Of a DNA stretch of 6,707 nucleotides, positions 1 to 6,438 are shown one piece after another (positions within the stretch are counted from its first letter, which is position 1; each line of letters begins with the position of its first letter). The DNA comes from an uncultured Oscillibacter sp. (GTDB lineage Bacteria; Bacillota; Clostridia; Oscillospirales; Oscillospiraceae): contig CAKTMK010000063.1 of assembly GCA_934574045.1 (NCBI GenBank), forward strand, positions 1 through 6,707, written 5' to 3'. The notes under the pieces were generated by a model. It searched no databases, was not told the origin of the DNA, and saw only the letters and a list, made by a program, of their open reading frames with translations. Position numbers and translations under genes: made by a program.

Positions 1-3000
1 TGGCCTCAACTCTGCCGCGCACCTCAGTGCCGCCGGTATGATTGCCGGTATTCAGCTCGCCGTAGGCCGCGCCGCAGGCAGAGCAGACAGCCTTGGTCTG
101 ACAGGTCGCCGTGCCGCCGGAGCAGTTCTCCGTCTCGGTGTGGCTGCTGTCCTTCGCGCAGGTGCGGGTGTGCGTCCCGTCGCCGTTGGAGGTCCATTCG
201 CCCCACTCGTGGGTGTGGCCCGCCGCCGGGGCGATCTCATAGCCGCACGCCGTGCAGGTCTGGGGATCCTTCTCCGTGGCCTCCGGGCCGGGGGTGTGCC
301 CGGCAAAGTCCAGCTTCTCCGTGCAGCCCGTGGTCTGGCAGGCGTGCCAGTGGCCGCTCGCGTCCTTGCTCCAAGTCTCTGCCGGAACATGGGCGGCAAA
401 GTCTCCGTAGGGCTGGTTGCAGTCGGAGCAGACGGCCTTGGTCTGGCAGGTCGCCGTGCCGCCGGAGCAGTTCTCCGTCTCGGTGTGGCTGCTGTCCTTC
501 GCGCAGGTGCGGGTGTGCGTCCCGTCGCCGTTGGAGGTCCATTCGCCCCACTCGTGGGTGTGGCCCGCCGCCGGGGCGATCTCATAGCCGCACGCCGTGC
601 AGGTCTGGGGATCCTTCTCCGTGGCCTCCGGGCCGGGGGTGTGCCCGGCAAAGTCCAGCTTCTCCGTGCAGCCCGTGGTCTGACAGGCATGCCAGTGGCC
701 GCTTTCGTCCTTGCTCCAAGCCTCTGCCGGAACATGGGCGGCAAGCTCGCCGTAGGCCGCGCCGCAGTCGGAGCAGACAGCCTTGGTCTGGCAGGTCGCC
801 GTGCCGCCGGAGCAGTTCTCCGTTTCGGTGTGGCTGCTGTCCTTCGTGCAGGTGCGGGTATGCGTCCCGTCGCCGTTGGAGGTCCATTCGCCCCACTCGT
901 GGGTATGGCCCGCCGCCGGAGCGATCTCATAGCCGCACTCCGTGCAGGTCTGGGGATTCTCCTCCGTGGCCTCCGGGCCGGGGGTGTGCCCGGCAAAGTT
1001 TAGCTTCTCCGTGCAGCCCGCGGTCTGGCAGGCGTGCCAGTGGCCGCTTTCGTCCTTGCTCCAAGCCTCTGCCGGAACATGGGCGGCATAGTCGCCGTAG
1101 GGCTGGTTGCAGTCGGAGCAGACAGCCTTGGTCTGGCAGGTTGCCGTGCCGCCGGAGCAGTTCTCCGTTTCGGTGTGGCTCTCGTCCTTCGCGCAAACGC
1201 GGGTATGCGTCCCGTCGCCGTTGGAGGTCCACTCGCCCCAGTCGTGGGTATGGCTCCAGTGGGCGTAAATGATGTGGTCTCCGTCGGGTACGGTCGTTGT
1301 GGAGCCGATCTTTGTGCCGCCGTCCTTTTCCGTGTACCAGCCGTCGAAGTCATAGCCCGCGCGGGTGGGATCGGGCAGATCACCGTAAGTACCGCCGCGG
1401 ACAGCGGACACGCTTTCCTGAGTGCACGCACCGCCGTTCGGGTCAAGGGTCACGGTGCAGGTATTGGCTTTCCACCGCGCCGTCAGCGTGCGGGCCGCCG
1501 CCGTATTGCCCGGCACCGCACTCAGCACCGTCGTTTCCTCAATTCTGTTCCCAGCGGCGTCATACCAGCCCTCGAACTCATAGCCCGCGCGGGCGGGAAC
1601 GGGCAGCGCACCGAACGCCGCGCCAAAGGTCACCATGATGCCTTGTTCACTGCACACGCCGCCGTCCGGGTCAAGTGTGAAGGAATACTGGCTGGGCGTC
1701 CACTTGGCATAGAGGGTCGTGCTGCCCGTCACGGTGTCGGCGGCGAAGTCCCACGCTTTGGTGCATTCCGCGTCTTTGTACCAGCCGCCGAAGACATAGC
1801 CGGGCTCCGCGGGCTTTGCGGGCGCGGTCACCGTCTGGTTGGGCGCGGCCTGCGATGCCTCGATCTGCGTGCCGTGGCCCTGCATATCGTAGGTCACGGT
1901 GTAGGACTCGGGCTCTTCTATCCTGACATGGAGTATCTTCTCTTTCTTGTCGTTGTTGTAGAGCAGGCGGACCCACGGAGTACCGTCTTTGCTCTTAATG
2001 CCCGTCAGCTTACCGTCCTCCGTCAGCGTGAGGCATTCGATATTGACGGGATCTGTATACCACCGATACTTTACGTCTTCAGGATCAAACTTTGCGGTAA
2101 GCTGGACGGTCTGGCCGACCTTTATCGTAAGCTCATAGTAAGCGAGGGTCGTAGTCAGTTCCTCACCGTCGGCAAAAATCCGGACGGAAGTCACCTCCGT
2201 GGGTCCGCCGCTGAGCTGCAGATCGCTGCCGCTGGCGCTGACGGTATAGTTGGGATCATCCGGACTGAAGAAATCCGCATAGCTGCTGCCGCCGCTGGTG
2301 AACACGCCGGGGGCGCCCGACATCGTGACGCCGATCTCCGCGCCGGCCGTCATTTCGCCGACGTTCATCTTCATCCCGCTGGACAGATATACGTTTTTCA
2401 GATTTCGGATGCCATATAGGGTCGTTCCGTTTTCAGTGACCTTAGCCGTGCCGGAGACCGTCAGCGTTCCGCCCCTCACCTCCACGCCGCGGGCAAAGTC
2501 CGCGATCTCGCCGCCGCTCAGGTCGAACGTGCCGGAGGTAAGGGTCACGCCGGTGTTTTTCTCCTTCGCCGCGCTGCGGATGGCGCCGCCGCTCATATGG
2601 AAGGCGCCGCCGTTGACCTTCATTGTCCCAACCAGCGTAAACGTACCGCCCGTCATGGTAAACGTGCCGCCCGGCACCGTCACGGGCTGGGTAGTGCTGC
2701 CGCCGGACATGGTGAACGTGCCGCCGTTGAGCACCGCGGTATAAATGTCGCTGGAATTGGCGGAAATGCTGGTGCCGTTCGCCATGTCGGCTTTGCCGCC
2801 GTTGAGCCAGATACAAGAACTGTGACCTGCTTCTGATGTTGTTGTGTCGGCGCCGTAGCGGCGGCAATACGCGCACTCGCCTCCGTTGGTCATGCTGCCG
2901 CCGTTGAACTGAAAGACGCCGTTCGCGTCCACCTGCACAGCGTCGTCCTGCTTGTCAAATTCGCCGCCGTTCATAGTAAATGTGCCGTTGAACACGCGCA

Positions 3001-6000
3001 CGCCGCAGCCGCCGAAATCCCAGCTGGTGTTGCTGCCGCCCCCATACGGTCCCGCACTGTTGCCGGTCATGGTGCCGCCGTTCATGGTAAACGAGCCGCC
3101 GCCGTTCACATACACCGCGCCGCCGCCGTCGTTCAGGGCGGTCGTTTTATCCTCGTTAGCCGTATAGGTGCTGTTGCCGCTGATAACGCCGCCGTTCATC
3201 ACGAACGAGCCGCCGTCCACATACACCGCGCCGCCCTTGGCGTAGAGCTTACCGGAATACTGGGTACCGACGGAGCTGTCCTTATCCGCTGATGCTGCAT
3301 TGGTCGTATTATCGGAAAGGGCTCCGCCGTACATGGTGAAGACCGCATTCTTCGGCACATACACCGCGTTGCCGAAGTGGGCCTCATTGCCGGTGATATC
3401 GCCGCCGTACAGGTTGACCTTGGTATTTTCCGCCATCCAGATCGCGCCGCCGTAATAGTTGACTTCCTGCGTTGCGTCGTCGTACACCGTCTTTCCTCTG
3501 CCGCCGGTGATCTTTCCGGTGCCGACGCAGTCGCAGATGTTCAGCGTGCCGCTCTCCACATGGATGCAGCTGTTGTATATCGTATTGAATTGCAGCGTAT
3601 ACCCGTTCAGGCAGAGATCGACGTTGCCCCGGATATAGAGCTTTGCGTGCTGGCCTGCACTAATATCCTGTGTCAGGCAGTAATGCCCATCCGTCAGGAC
3701 TGCGCTGTCGTCCTTATTCTGAATCTCGGACCATTTGGAGATCTCTTGCCACTCCACGCCGTCGTGCTTTGTGTCATGGGCGCACTCCGCGCCGCAGACG
3801 GGGTGGCTGCCCGCCTTGTGGCCGACCTTCTTGCAGTACAGCTCGCCGCTTTCGGTCTTATCAGTCTCATAGCCCGAGGCGGAGGTCAGATAGCTGCCGC
3901 CGTCAGCGCCGCTCATGTTGGCCGCCCATCCGCTGGTAAATACGCCGTCGGTCCATTTCAGCGTACCGGCCTCATTTTTGATGTTGACAACGGAGGGTTT
4001 TGCGGGCGCGTCGCCCAGCGCCTGCTTGATATTCAGCGCCTTGTCGATCTGGAAGGTCGCGCCGCTCACCGCGCCGTAAAGGTTGACGTCGCCGCTGGAG
4101 TTGATATTGCCCGCGGTGCAGCGGTAGAGGTCGACGGTGGTGCCATTCTCCGCATAGAGCCGCCAGTCAACCCTGCCGCCGTCCTTCACGGTGAGCTTGG
4201 AGCCGGGTTTGGTCAGGGTAATGCCGCGCAGCACTCCGGCGTCATGTACGGTGATCTCGGCAGCCCCCGAGGTGATGGCATAAGTCAGCTCTCCGCTGTA
4301 CACGTTGACCACGGAACCCTCCGGCAGCGCGACGCCGTTCATACGGTCGTCTTCATCCATCGAAGACGCCCACGCGCCGCCGTAGATATTCAGCTTCGTC
4401 CCCGTGCCGAGCTGGCTGATGTGGGCGCTTCCGGTCGCATAGCCGGCATTTGTTTTGCCCTTGTTGCCGTAAAGATTCAGGGTGCTGCCCGTACCGGCGG
4501 ACAGGTCCTTCACGGTCAGGCCGTACTGGGTGTAGAGCCCGTTATCCGCCACAGAAACTGCCGGGACCTCGGTCATTCCCCGGCATCCGCACAGGGTCAG
4601 GCCGTTTCCGGCAATCAGCGTGCCGGTCACGGCGAAGCCGTTGGTGCACAGATGGCCGACGCAGGGCGTTTCGGGGGCCGTCACATCTCCGATCAGGAAG
4701 CAGTAGCTGTCTGCCGTCATGGCCGCCAGCTCCTCCGCGGTGGTGATGGGCGTCCACGTGACGTTCGCACCGTGGTCCTGACAGTCGGCAATGCCGCAGA
4801 CCGGGTGATTGTGGGGGTTTGCGACCTTGAGCTCCGCCATATAGGGCTGGGCGGCCAGATCGCTCACCTTTTCGCCGCCGCGCTGCTCGGCGGTGATGCG
4901 CAGGGTATACACGCCGTCGCTCAGGTTCGCGGGAATGCTTACGGTATGATTATCAATCTTACCGTAGTAGATCAGGCCGCCGTCCTTGTCCTCAAGGGAG
5001 GCGGTGACGGTGGTGTACTTTGTCTTGTCGAGGCTGTAGTTCACCTTCATCGTGCCGCCGTTCGAGTCAAAGACGAAATTTGCGGGCGCGTCAGGCAGGG
5101 AAACGCTCTCGGCAAAGCTCTCATCCCCGTTGAGCAGCACGGCCTTCCACTCGAGGCTGTCCACGGCAGAGATCTCATCGCCGTAGGTCAGGGCATGGCT
5201 GCGGTTGTCCGCCGGAATGATGTAGAGCACCTGATCGCCCTTCAGGTTCATCGCCGGACGCGCGGTAACGGAGTTGTATTGATAGGAATAGGTCTCTTCC
5301 GCGCCGGTGGGGAGGAAGTTGCCGAAGAAGCCGAAGTCGCCGGCGCTGCCGATGAAGAATTTCTCAGCCGCTGTCAGCTCACGGGAAAACTGAAACCCGG
5401 AAAATTCCTTGTAGTAGATGCGGATCGTGTTGAGACCGCTCCATGTCTGCCCTTTCAGCGCGACGGCGATCGTGCCGTCATGGATCGTTTCATCATCCAC
5501 GGTAAAATCAGCGTCCACCGCGGAGCGCAGCGCGTACCGGACGCTATCGTAGTCCGTGTCGCTGCGCAGACCGTACCGCGCGTCCTCAAGGTCCCGCGCG
5601 GAGAGATAGAACACCTTGTCGCGGTCCAGCGTGCCGAGCTTGACGCCGCCGTAGCTTTGGACGAACCAGCTCTCCTCGGAATAATAACGGTCGCCCTCAG
5701 GCTGATTGGTGGCGAGCATGGCGCTCCGCTCCGCGTCCGAAAAGACCTCCCTGGACTCCGCCAGCGATCTGCACCATTCGCGGGCAGAGCATCCCGGAGA
5801 GGTCCAGATATTGTGCGCGGAGAGCCACCAGTCATTCGTTTCATTGCACGGAAGGGTAAAGCGGACGTCGTCATAGACCTTCATGGAAAGCAGGAACAGG
5901 CCGTCCTCGCCGTTGCTGGTCTCGCCGTCCAGAATACGCCAGACATAGGGCGAGCCCTCGCCGCCCTCATCGGCGGGATATGTGCCGAAGTACAGCTTAT

Positions 6001-6160
6001 CATACGTCTTTGTGGCCGCGTCATAGCCCAGCGGGCTGCCCGCGCCCAGCATGACAATCGGCTTTTCGACAGGCTCCGTCTCCGCCGCCAGCGCCGCCGT
6101 CGGCAGCAGCGTAACGAGCATGACTGCGCAGAGCAGACTGCTCAAGATCCGTTTTTTCAT
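1..6160 (-). CDS. Giant modular secreted/surface protein (DUF6273-like, two beta-helix modules, InlB B-repeats, His/Cys-rich tandem repeats); 3' end missing
   Basis: One open frame runs from ATG at 6160 to the left edge (last whole codon 4-2), at least 2053 codons without a stop; I translated most of it codon by codon, and the frame agrees at both ends. The start is supported by AAGGAGG ten bases upstream and by an immediate signal peptide (MKKRILSSLLCAVML..., ALA-A at 23-26). Domain order by residue: DUF6273-like 50-308, Ig-like 354-432, beta-helix module one 450-778, beta-helix module two 784-1319, Big2-like 1320-1417, InlB B-repeats 1420-1487, 1492-1563 and 1568-1635, then 115-residue His/Cys units from 1637. 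All recognisable parts are extracytoplasmic and non-enzymatic, so an adhesin or cell-envelope role is likely; no ligand or catalytic activity can be read. The C-terminus is absent, so LPXTG, S-layer or other anchoring cannot be judged. It is divergent from a MerR regulator and probably controlled by it. Certain as a gene, moderate on role. Confidence 0.95.
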   Translation of the reverse strand, partial: MKKRILSSLLCAVMLVTLLPTAALAAETEPVEKPIVMLGAGSPLGYDAATKTYDKLYFGTYPADEGGEGSPYVWRILDGETSNGEDGLFLLSMKVYDDVRFTLPCNETNDWWLSAHNIWTSPGCSAREWCRSLAESREVFSDAERSAMLATNQPEGDRYYSEESWFVQSYGGVKLGTLDRDKVFYLSARDLEDARYGLRSDTDYDSVRYALRSAVDADFTVDDETIHDGTIAVALKGQTWSGLNTIRIYYKEFSGFQFSRELTAAEKFFIGSAGDFGFFGNFLPTGAEETYSYQYNSVTARPAMNLKGDQVLYIIPADNRSHALTYGDEISAVDSLEWKAVLLNGDESFAESVSLPDAPANFVFDSNGGTMKVNYSLDKTKYTTVTASLEDKDGGLIYYGKIDNHTVSIPANLSDGVYTLRITAEQRGGEKVSDLAAQPYMAELKVANPHNHPVCGIADCQDHGANVTWTPITTAEELAAMTADSYCFLIGDVTAPETPCVGHLCTNGFAVTGTLIAGNGLTLCGCRGMTEVPAVSVADNGLYTQYGLTVKDLSAGTGSTLNLYGNKGKTNAGYATGSAHISQLGTGTKLNIYGGAWASSMDEDDRMNGVALPEGSVVNVYSGELTYAITSGAAEITVHDAGVLRGITLTKPGSKLTVKDGGRVDWRLYAENGTTVDLYRCTAGNINSSGDVNLYGAVSGATFQIDKALNIKQALGDAPAKPSVVNIKNEAGTLKWTDGVFTSGWAANMSGADGGSYLTSASGYETDKTESGELYCKKVGHKAGSHPVCGAECAHDTKHDGVEWQEISKWSEIQNKDDSAVLTDGHYCLTQDISAGQHAKLYIRGNVDLCLNGYTLQFNTIYNSCIHVESGTLNICDCVGTGKITGGRGKTVYDDATQEVNYYGGAIWMAENTKVNLYGGDITGNEAHFGNAVYVPKNAVFTMYGGALSDNTTNAASADKDSSVGTQYSGKLYAKGGAVYVDGGSFVMNGGVISGNSTYTANEDKTTALNDGGGAVYVNGGGSFTMNGGTMTGNSAGPYGGGSNTSWDFGGCGVRVFNGTFTMNGGEFDKQDDAVQVDANGVFQFNGGSMTNGGECAYCRRYGADTTTSEAGHSSCIWLNGGKADMANGTSISANSSDIYTAVLNGGTFTMSGGSTTQPVTVPGGTFTMTGGTFTLVGTMKVNGGAFHMSGGAIRSAAKEKNTGVTLTSGTFDLSGGEIADFARGVEVRGGTLTVSGTAKVTENGTTLYGIRNLKNVYLSSGMKMNVGEMTAGAEIGVTMSGAPGVFTSGGSSYADFFSPDDPNYTVSASGSDLQLSGGPTEVTSVRIFADGEELTTTLAYYELTIKVGQTVQLTAKFDPEDVKYRWYTDPVNIECLTLTEDGKLTGIKSKDGTPWVRLLYNNDKKEKILHVRIEEPESYTVTYDMQGHGTQIEASQAAPNQTVTAPAKPAEPGYVFGGWYKDAECTKAWDFAADTVTGSTTLYAKWTPSQYSFTLDPDGGVCSEQGIMVTFGAAFGALPVPARAGYEFEGWYDAAGNRIEETTVLSAVPGNTAAARTLTARWKANTCTVTLDPNGGACTQESVSAVRGGTYGDLPDPTRAGYDFDGWYTEKDGGTKIGSTTTVPDGDHIIYAHWSHTHDWGEWTSNGDGTHTRVCAKDESHTETENCSGGTATCQTKAVCSDCNQPYGDYAAHVPAEAWSKDESGHWHACQTAGCTEKLNFAGHTPGPEATEENPQTCTECGYEIAPAAGHTHEWGEWTSNGDGTHTRTCTKDSSHTETENCSGGTATCQTKAVCSDCGAAYGELAAHVPAEAWSKDESGHWHACQTTGCTEKLDFAGHTPGPEATEKDPQTCTACGYEIAPAAGHTHEWGEWTSNGDGTHTRTCAKDSSHTETENCSGGTATCQTKAVCSDCNQPYGDFAAHVPAETWSKDASGHWHACQTTGCTEKLDFAGHTPGPEATEKDPQTCTACGYEIAPAAGHTHEWGEWTSNGDGTHTRTCAKDSSHTETENCSGGTATCQTKAVCSACGAAYGELNTGNHTGGTEVRGRVEA
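52..1252 (-). repeat. Tandem array of 115-residue (345-bp) His/Cys-rich units
   Basis: Three full units (908-1252, 563-907, 218-562) and a fourth that matches until about position 52 and then changes sequence. The period is exactly 345 bp: the block starting GGTCCATTCG (plus-strand reading; ACTCG in the first unit) occurs at 191, 536, 881 and 1226. Bases 102-337 equal 447-682 without a mismatch. Each unit reads HTH-[DE]-WGEWTSNGDGTHTR, ENCSGGTATC, VCSDC, a GHWHAC segment, FAGHTPGPEAT and a TC-x-x-CGYE close, with nine Cys and eight His per full unit, including two C-x-x-C pairs. Paired Cys with nearby His could bind metal or form disulfides (inference). The repeats lie in frame and keep the protein open. 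Confidence 0.95.
1256..1459 (-). repeat. InlB B-repeat 3
   Basis: Residues 1568-1635. CTVTLDPNGGAC opening, PTRAGYDFDGWYTEKDGG centre and an IIYAHW close, with His replacing the usual Lys. It ends two residues before the His/Cys tandem array. Confidence 0.92.
1472..1687 (-). repeat. InlB B-repeat 2
   Basis: Residues 1492-1563. YSFTLDPDGGVC opening, PARAGYEFEGWYDAAGN centre, and an LTARW close. It has a Cys after the GG turn, as does repeat 3, and carries a few extra residues (VPGNTAAAR) before the last strand. Confidence 0.92.
1700..1903 (-). repeat. InlB B-repeat (Listeria-Bacteroides repeat) 1
   Basis: Residues 1420-1487. YTVTYDMQGHG opening, then PAKPAEPGYVFGGWYKD and the closing TTLYAKW. 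The G-Y-x-F-x-GWY and TLYAKW landmarks define the InlB B-repeat (Flg_new) family, a small ubiquitin-like beta-grasp module used as a spacer or ligand-binding unit in Gram-positive surface proteins. Confidence 0.92.
1910..2203 (-). other. Big2-like bacterial Ig domain
   Basis: Residues about 1320-1417. It carries TEVTSVRIFADG, LTIKVGQTVQLTAKFDP, a Y-R-W-Y core, LTEDGKLTGIKSKDG and a final KILHVRIEE strand, the Big2 pattern (V-x-V-G-x-T-x-x-L-x-A ... V-T-G). Codons are less GC-biased here (ATA, AGG, GTA occur) than in the flanking repeats, which might mean separate module acquisition; that is only an impression. It links the beta-helix to the B-repeats. Confidence 0.6.
2204..3811 (-). other. 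Second HPVCG-headed right-handed beta-helix module
   Basis: Residues 784-1319. The head GSHPVCGAEC (784-793) leads to LCLNG (849-853) and LNICDCVGTGKITGG (873-887), then a long ladder of rungs: VNLYGGDITGN, FTMYGGALSDN, FVMNGGVISGN, FTMNGGTMTGN, FTMNGGEFD, FTMSGGS, FTMTGGT, FHMSGGA, FDLSGGE. The module closes with PGVFTSGG (1284 on) and a PDDPNYTVSASG segment. F-x-M-x-GG rungs with GN turns are the usual signature of right-handed beta-helix regions in clostridial surface proteins. A Cys-containing insertion interrupts the ladder near residues 1095-1116. Confidence 0.75.
3827..4813 (-). other. First HPVCG-headed right-handed beta-helix module
   Basis: Residues 450-778. The head HNHPVCGIADC..H (450-463) is followed by LCTNG (504-508) and LTLCGC (521-526), then by regularly spaced strand-turn rungs such as LNLYGN (561-566), LNIYGG (590-595) and VNVYSG (618-623), and ends with VFTSGWAAN (760 on). 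Repeated L-N-[LIV]-Y-[GS] rungs suggest a parallel beta-helix stalk. It shares head, C-x-NG and VFTSG tail with the next module, so the two are internal paralogues; this copy is shorter and more degenerate. Confidence 0.65.
4865..5101 (-). other. Ig-like/fibronectin-like beta-sandwich domain
   Basis: Residues about 354-432. Alternating hydrophobic strands (NFVFDSNGG, TTVTASLED, HTVSIPANL) and the DGVYTLRITAE motif, typical of bacterial Ig-like or FN3-like spacer domains. It lies between the DUF6273-like part and the first His/Cys head. The family cannot be named from sequence alone; probably a structural spacer. Confidence 0.5.
5237..6013 (-). other. DUF6273-like N-terminal domain
   Basis: Residues about 50-308. 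The landmarks match what I remember of DUF6273: LYFGTYP (56-62), YVWRILDGE (72-80), LFLLSMKVYDD, paired Trp W111-W112, a CSAREW segment (124-129), FSDAER (140-145), DKVFYLS (181-187) and a closing RPAMNL (301-306) in place of the usual RPA-L-NL ending. DUF6273 is a domain of unknown function found in secreted and surface proteins of Clostridia, often next to Ig-like or InlB repeats. The identification is by motif recall and was not profile-checked; the middle part is divergent. Confidence 0.65.
6086..6160 (-). other. Sec signal peptide of the giant surface protein
   Basis: Residues 1-25 show a basic start (MKKR), a hydrophobic core from I5 to L19, and a small-residue cleavage motif A23-L24-A25 before A26 and the acidic ETEPVEK stretch. 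Cleavage is expected after A25 or A26 (inferred). C11 does not sit in a proper lipobox (it is preceded by S-L-L rather than a small residue), so a lipoprotein is unlikely. This directs the protein out of the cytoplasm. Confidence 0.9.
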
Positions 6161-6170
6161 GTGGTTTCTT

Positions 6171-6177
6171 CCTCCTT
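6171..6177 (-). promoter_or_regulatory. Ribosome binding site of the giant surface protein
   Basis: AAGGAGG on the minus strand, ten bases before ATG at 6160. It is close to the full anti-Shine-Dalgarno complement and fixes this start ahead of internal Met codons. Confidence 0.9.
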
Positions 6178-6214
6178 GTGACCCGCTGTCGGTCGATTTG
6201 CTGACAGGAATGGA

Positions 6215-6257
6215 TTGTCCCGTGTACCACGGGACAAGGGGGAGGTTCCTCCCCCTT
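6215..6257. repeat. Two abutting perfect hairpins in the surface-gene leader
   Basis: Inverted repeat one: 6215-6224 pairs with 6228-6237 (ten pairs, three-base loop). Inverted repeat two: 6236-6245 pairs with 6248-6257 (ten pairs around two bases, so nine pairs with a GTTC loop in practice). They share the AA at 6236-6237. In the minus-strand leader no U-run follows, so they are not a terminator for the surface gene; they may stabilise the leader or control translation. On the plus strand a run of seven T (6264-6270) follows after six bases, so an antisense-direction terminator is possible. Confidence 0.6.
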
Positions 6258-6334
6258 CGGCCGTTTTTTTGCCTGCATTTTGCGTAAATTTTGCGCGGCA
6301 GCGTTTTCGCGGCCACGCGCCGCCTCATCTCTTC

Positions 6335-6363
6335 TTGTATAAGTCCATGGAATCTGTTACAGT
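6335..6363 (+). promoter_or_regulatory. Weak candidate promoter of the MerR gene
   Basis: TTGTAT (6335-6340) and TACAGT (6358-6363) are 17 bases apart on the plus strand. Matches to consensus are modest (three and four of six). If used, its start point near 6370 would place the operator just downstream, allowing autorepression. No better plus-strand pair was seen in this intergenic region. Confidence 0.25.
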
Positions 6364-6366
6364 ATC

Positions 6367-6397
6367 AGTATAACTCGGCCCCGCGGGGCCAAGTCAA
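6367..6397 (-). promoter_or_regulatory. Promoter of the giant surface protein with a 19-bp spacer (MerR type)
   Basis: On the minus strand TTGACT (6397-6392) is a -35 box and TATACT (6372-6367) a -10 box, separated by 19 bases. Sigma-A promoters normally have 17; 19-20 is the known hallmark of promoters that MerR-family proteins activate by untwisting DNA. Transcription would begin near 6360, leaving a leader of about 200 nt. The adjacent divergent merR-type gene supports the call. Boxes are seen directly; the regulation is inferred. Confidence 0.75.
6374..6393. promoter_or_regulatory. Operator-like inverted repeat between -35 and -10
   Basis: The 20-bp dyad CTCGGCCCCG/CGGGGCCAAG has one mismatched pair; its inner 14 bp (6377-6390) are a perfect palindrome. 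Its centre (between 6383 and 6384) falls near the midpoint of the two promoter boxes, exactly where MerR dimers bind. It is probably the binding site for the regulator beginning at 6439 and may serve both divergent promoters. Confidence 0.75.
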
Positions 6398-6425
6398 GGG
6401 GTTTCCGAGTCATTTTACATTCTGC

Positions 6426-6432
6426 GAGGTGG
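6426..6432 (+). promoter_or_regulatory. Ribosome binding site of the MerR gene
   Basis: GAGGTGG, six bases before the ATG at 6439, complements the 16S rRNA tail well and decides this start. Confidence 0.75.
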
Positions 6433-6438
6433 TTTGAC

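Noticed and set aside
52..1252. CRISPR array
   Set aside because: The 345-bp period, absence of unique spacers and in-frame coding content show protein-coding tandem repeats.
52..1446. Minus-strand frames in other registers rich in Arg and Pro across the repeats
   Set aside because: Shadows of the repeat array; the true frame gives well-known CxxC, GWY and TLYAKW motifs and continues through to the signal peptide.
38..2419. Plus-strand open frames of 321 and 461 codons (38-1003 and 1034-2419)
   Set aside because: Same antisense register as above; the translation is low-complexity Arg/Ala/Gly/Val and just mirrors the tandem repeats.
6158..6160. Lipoprotein signal using C11
   Set aside because: The residues before C11 (S-L-L) do not form a lipobox, whereas a good ALA-A signal peptidase I site follows.
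3377..6181. 934-codon plus-strand open frame as a gene
   Set aside because: It lies in the exact antisense register of the clearly real surface gene, extends over its ribosome binding site, has no recognisable domain and no convincing start signals. Scarcity of TTA, CTA and TCA in the sense gene explains it.
6236..6270. Rho-independent terminator for a plus-strand gene
   Set aside because: The hairpin is strong, but the T-run begins six bases after the stem and no plus-strand gene lies upstream; kept only as a possibility in the hairpin entry.
6021..6278. Small minus-strand frame starting in the leader as an upstream peptide
   Set aside because: No ribosome binding site before its ATG at 6278, and most of it overlaps the leader hairpins and the start of the surface gene out of frame.
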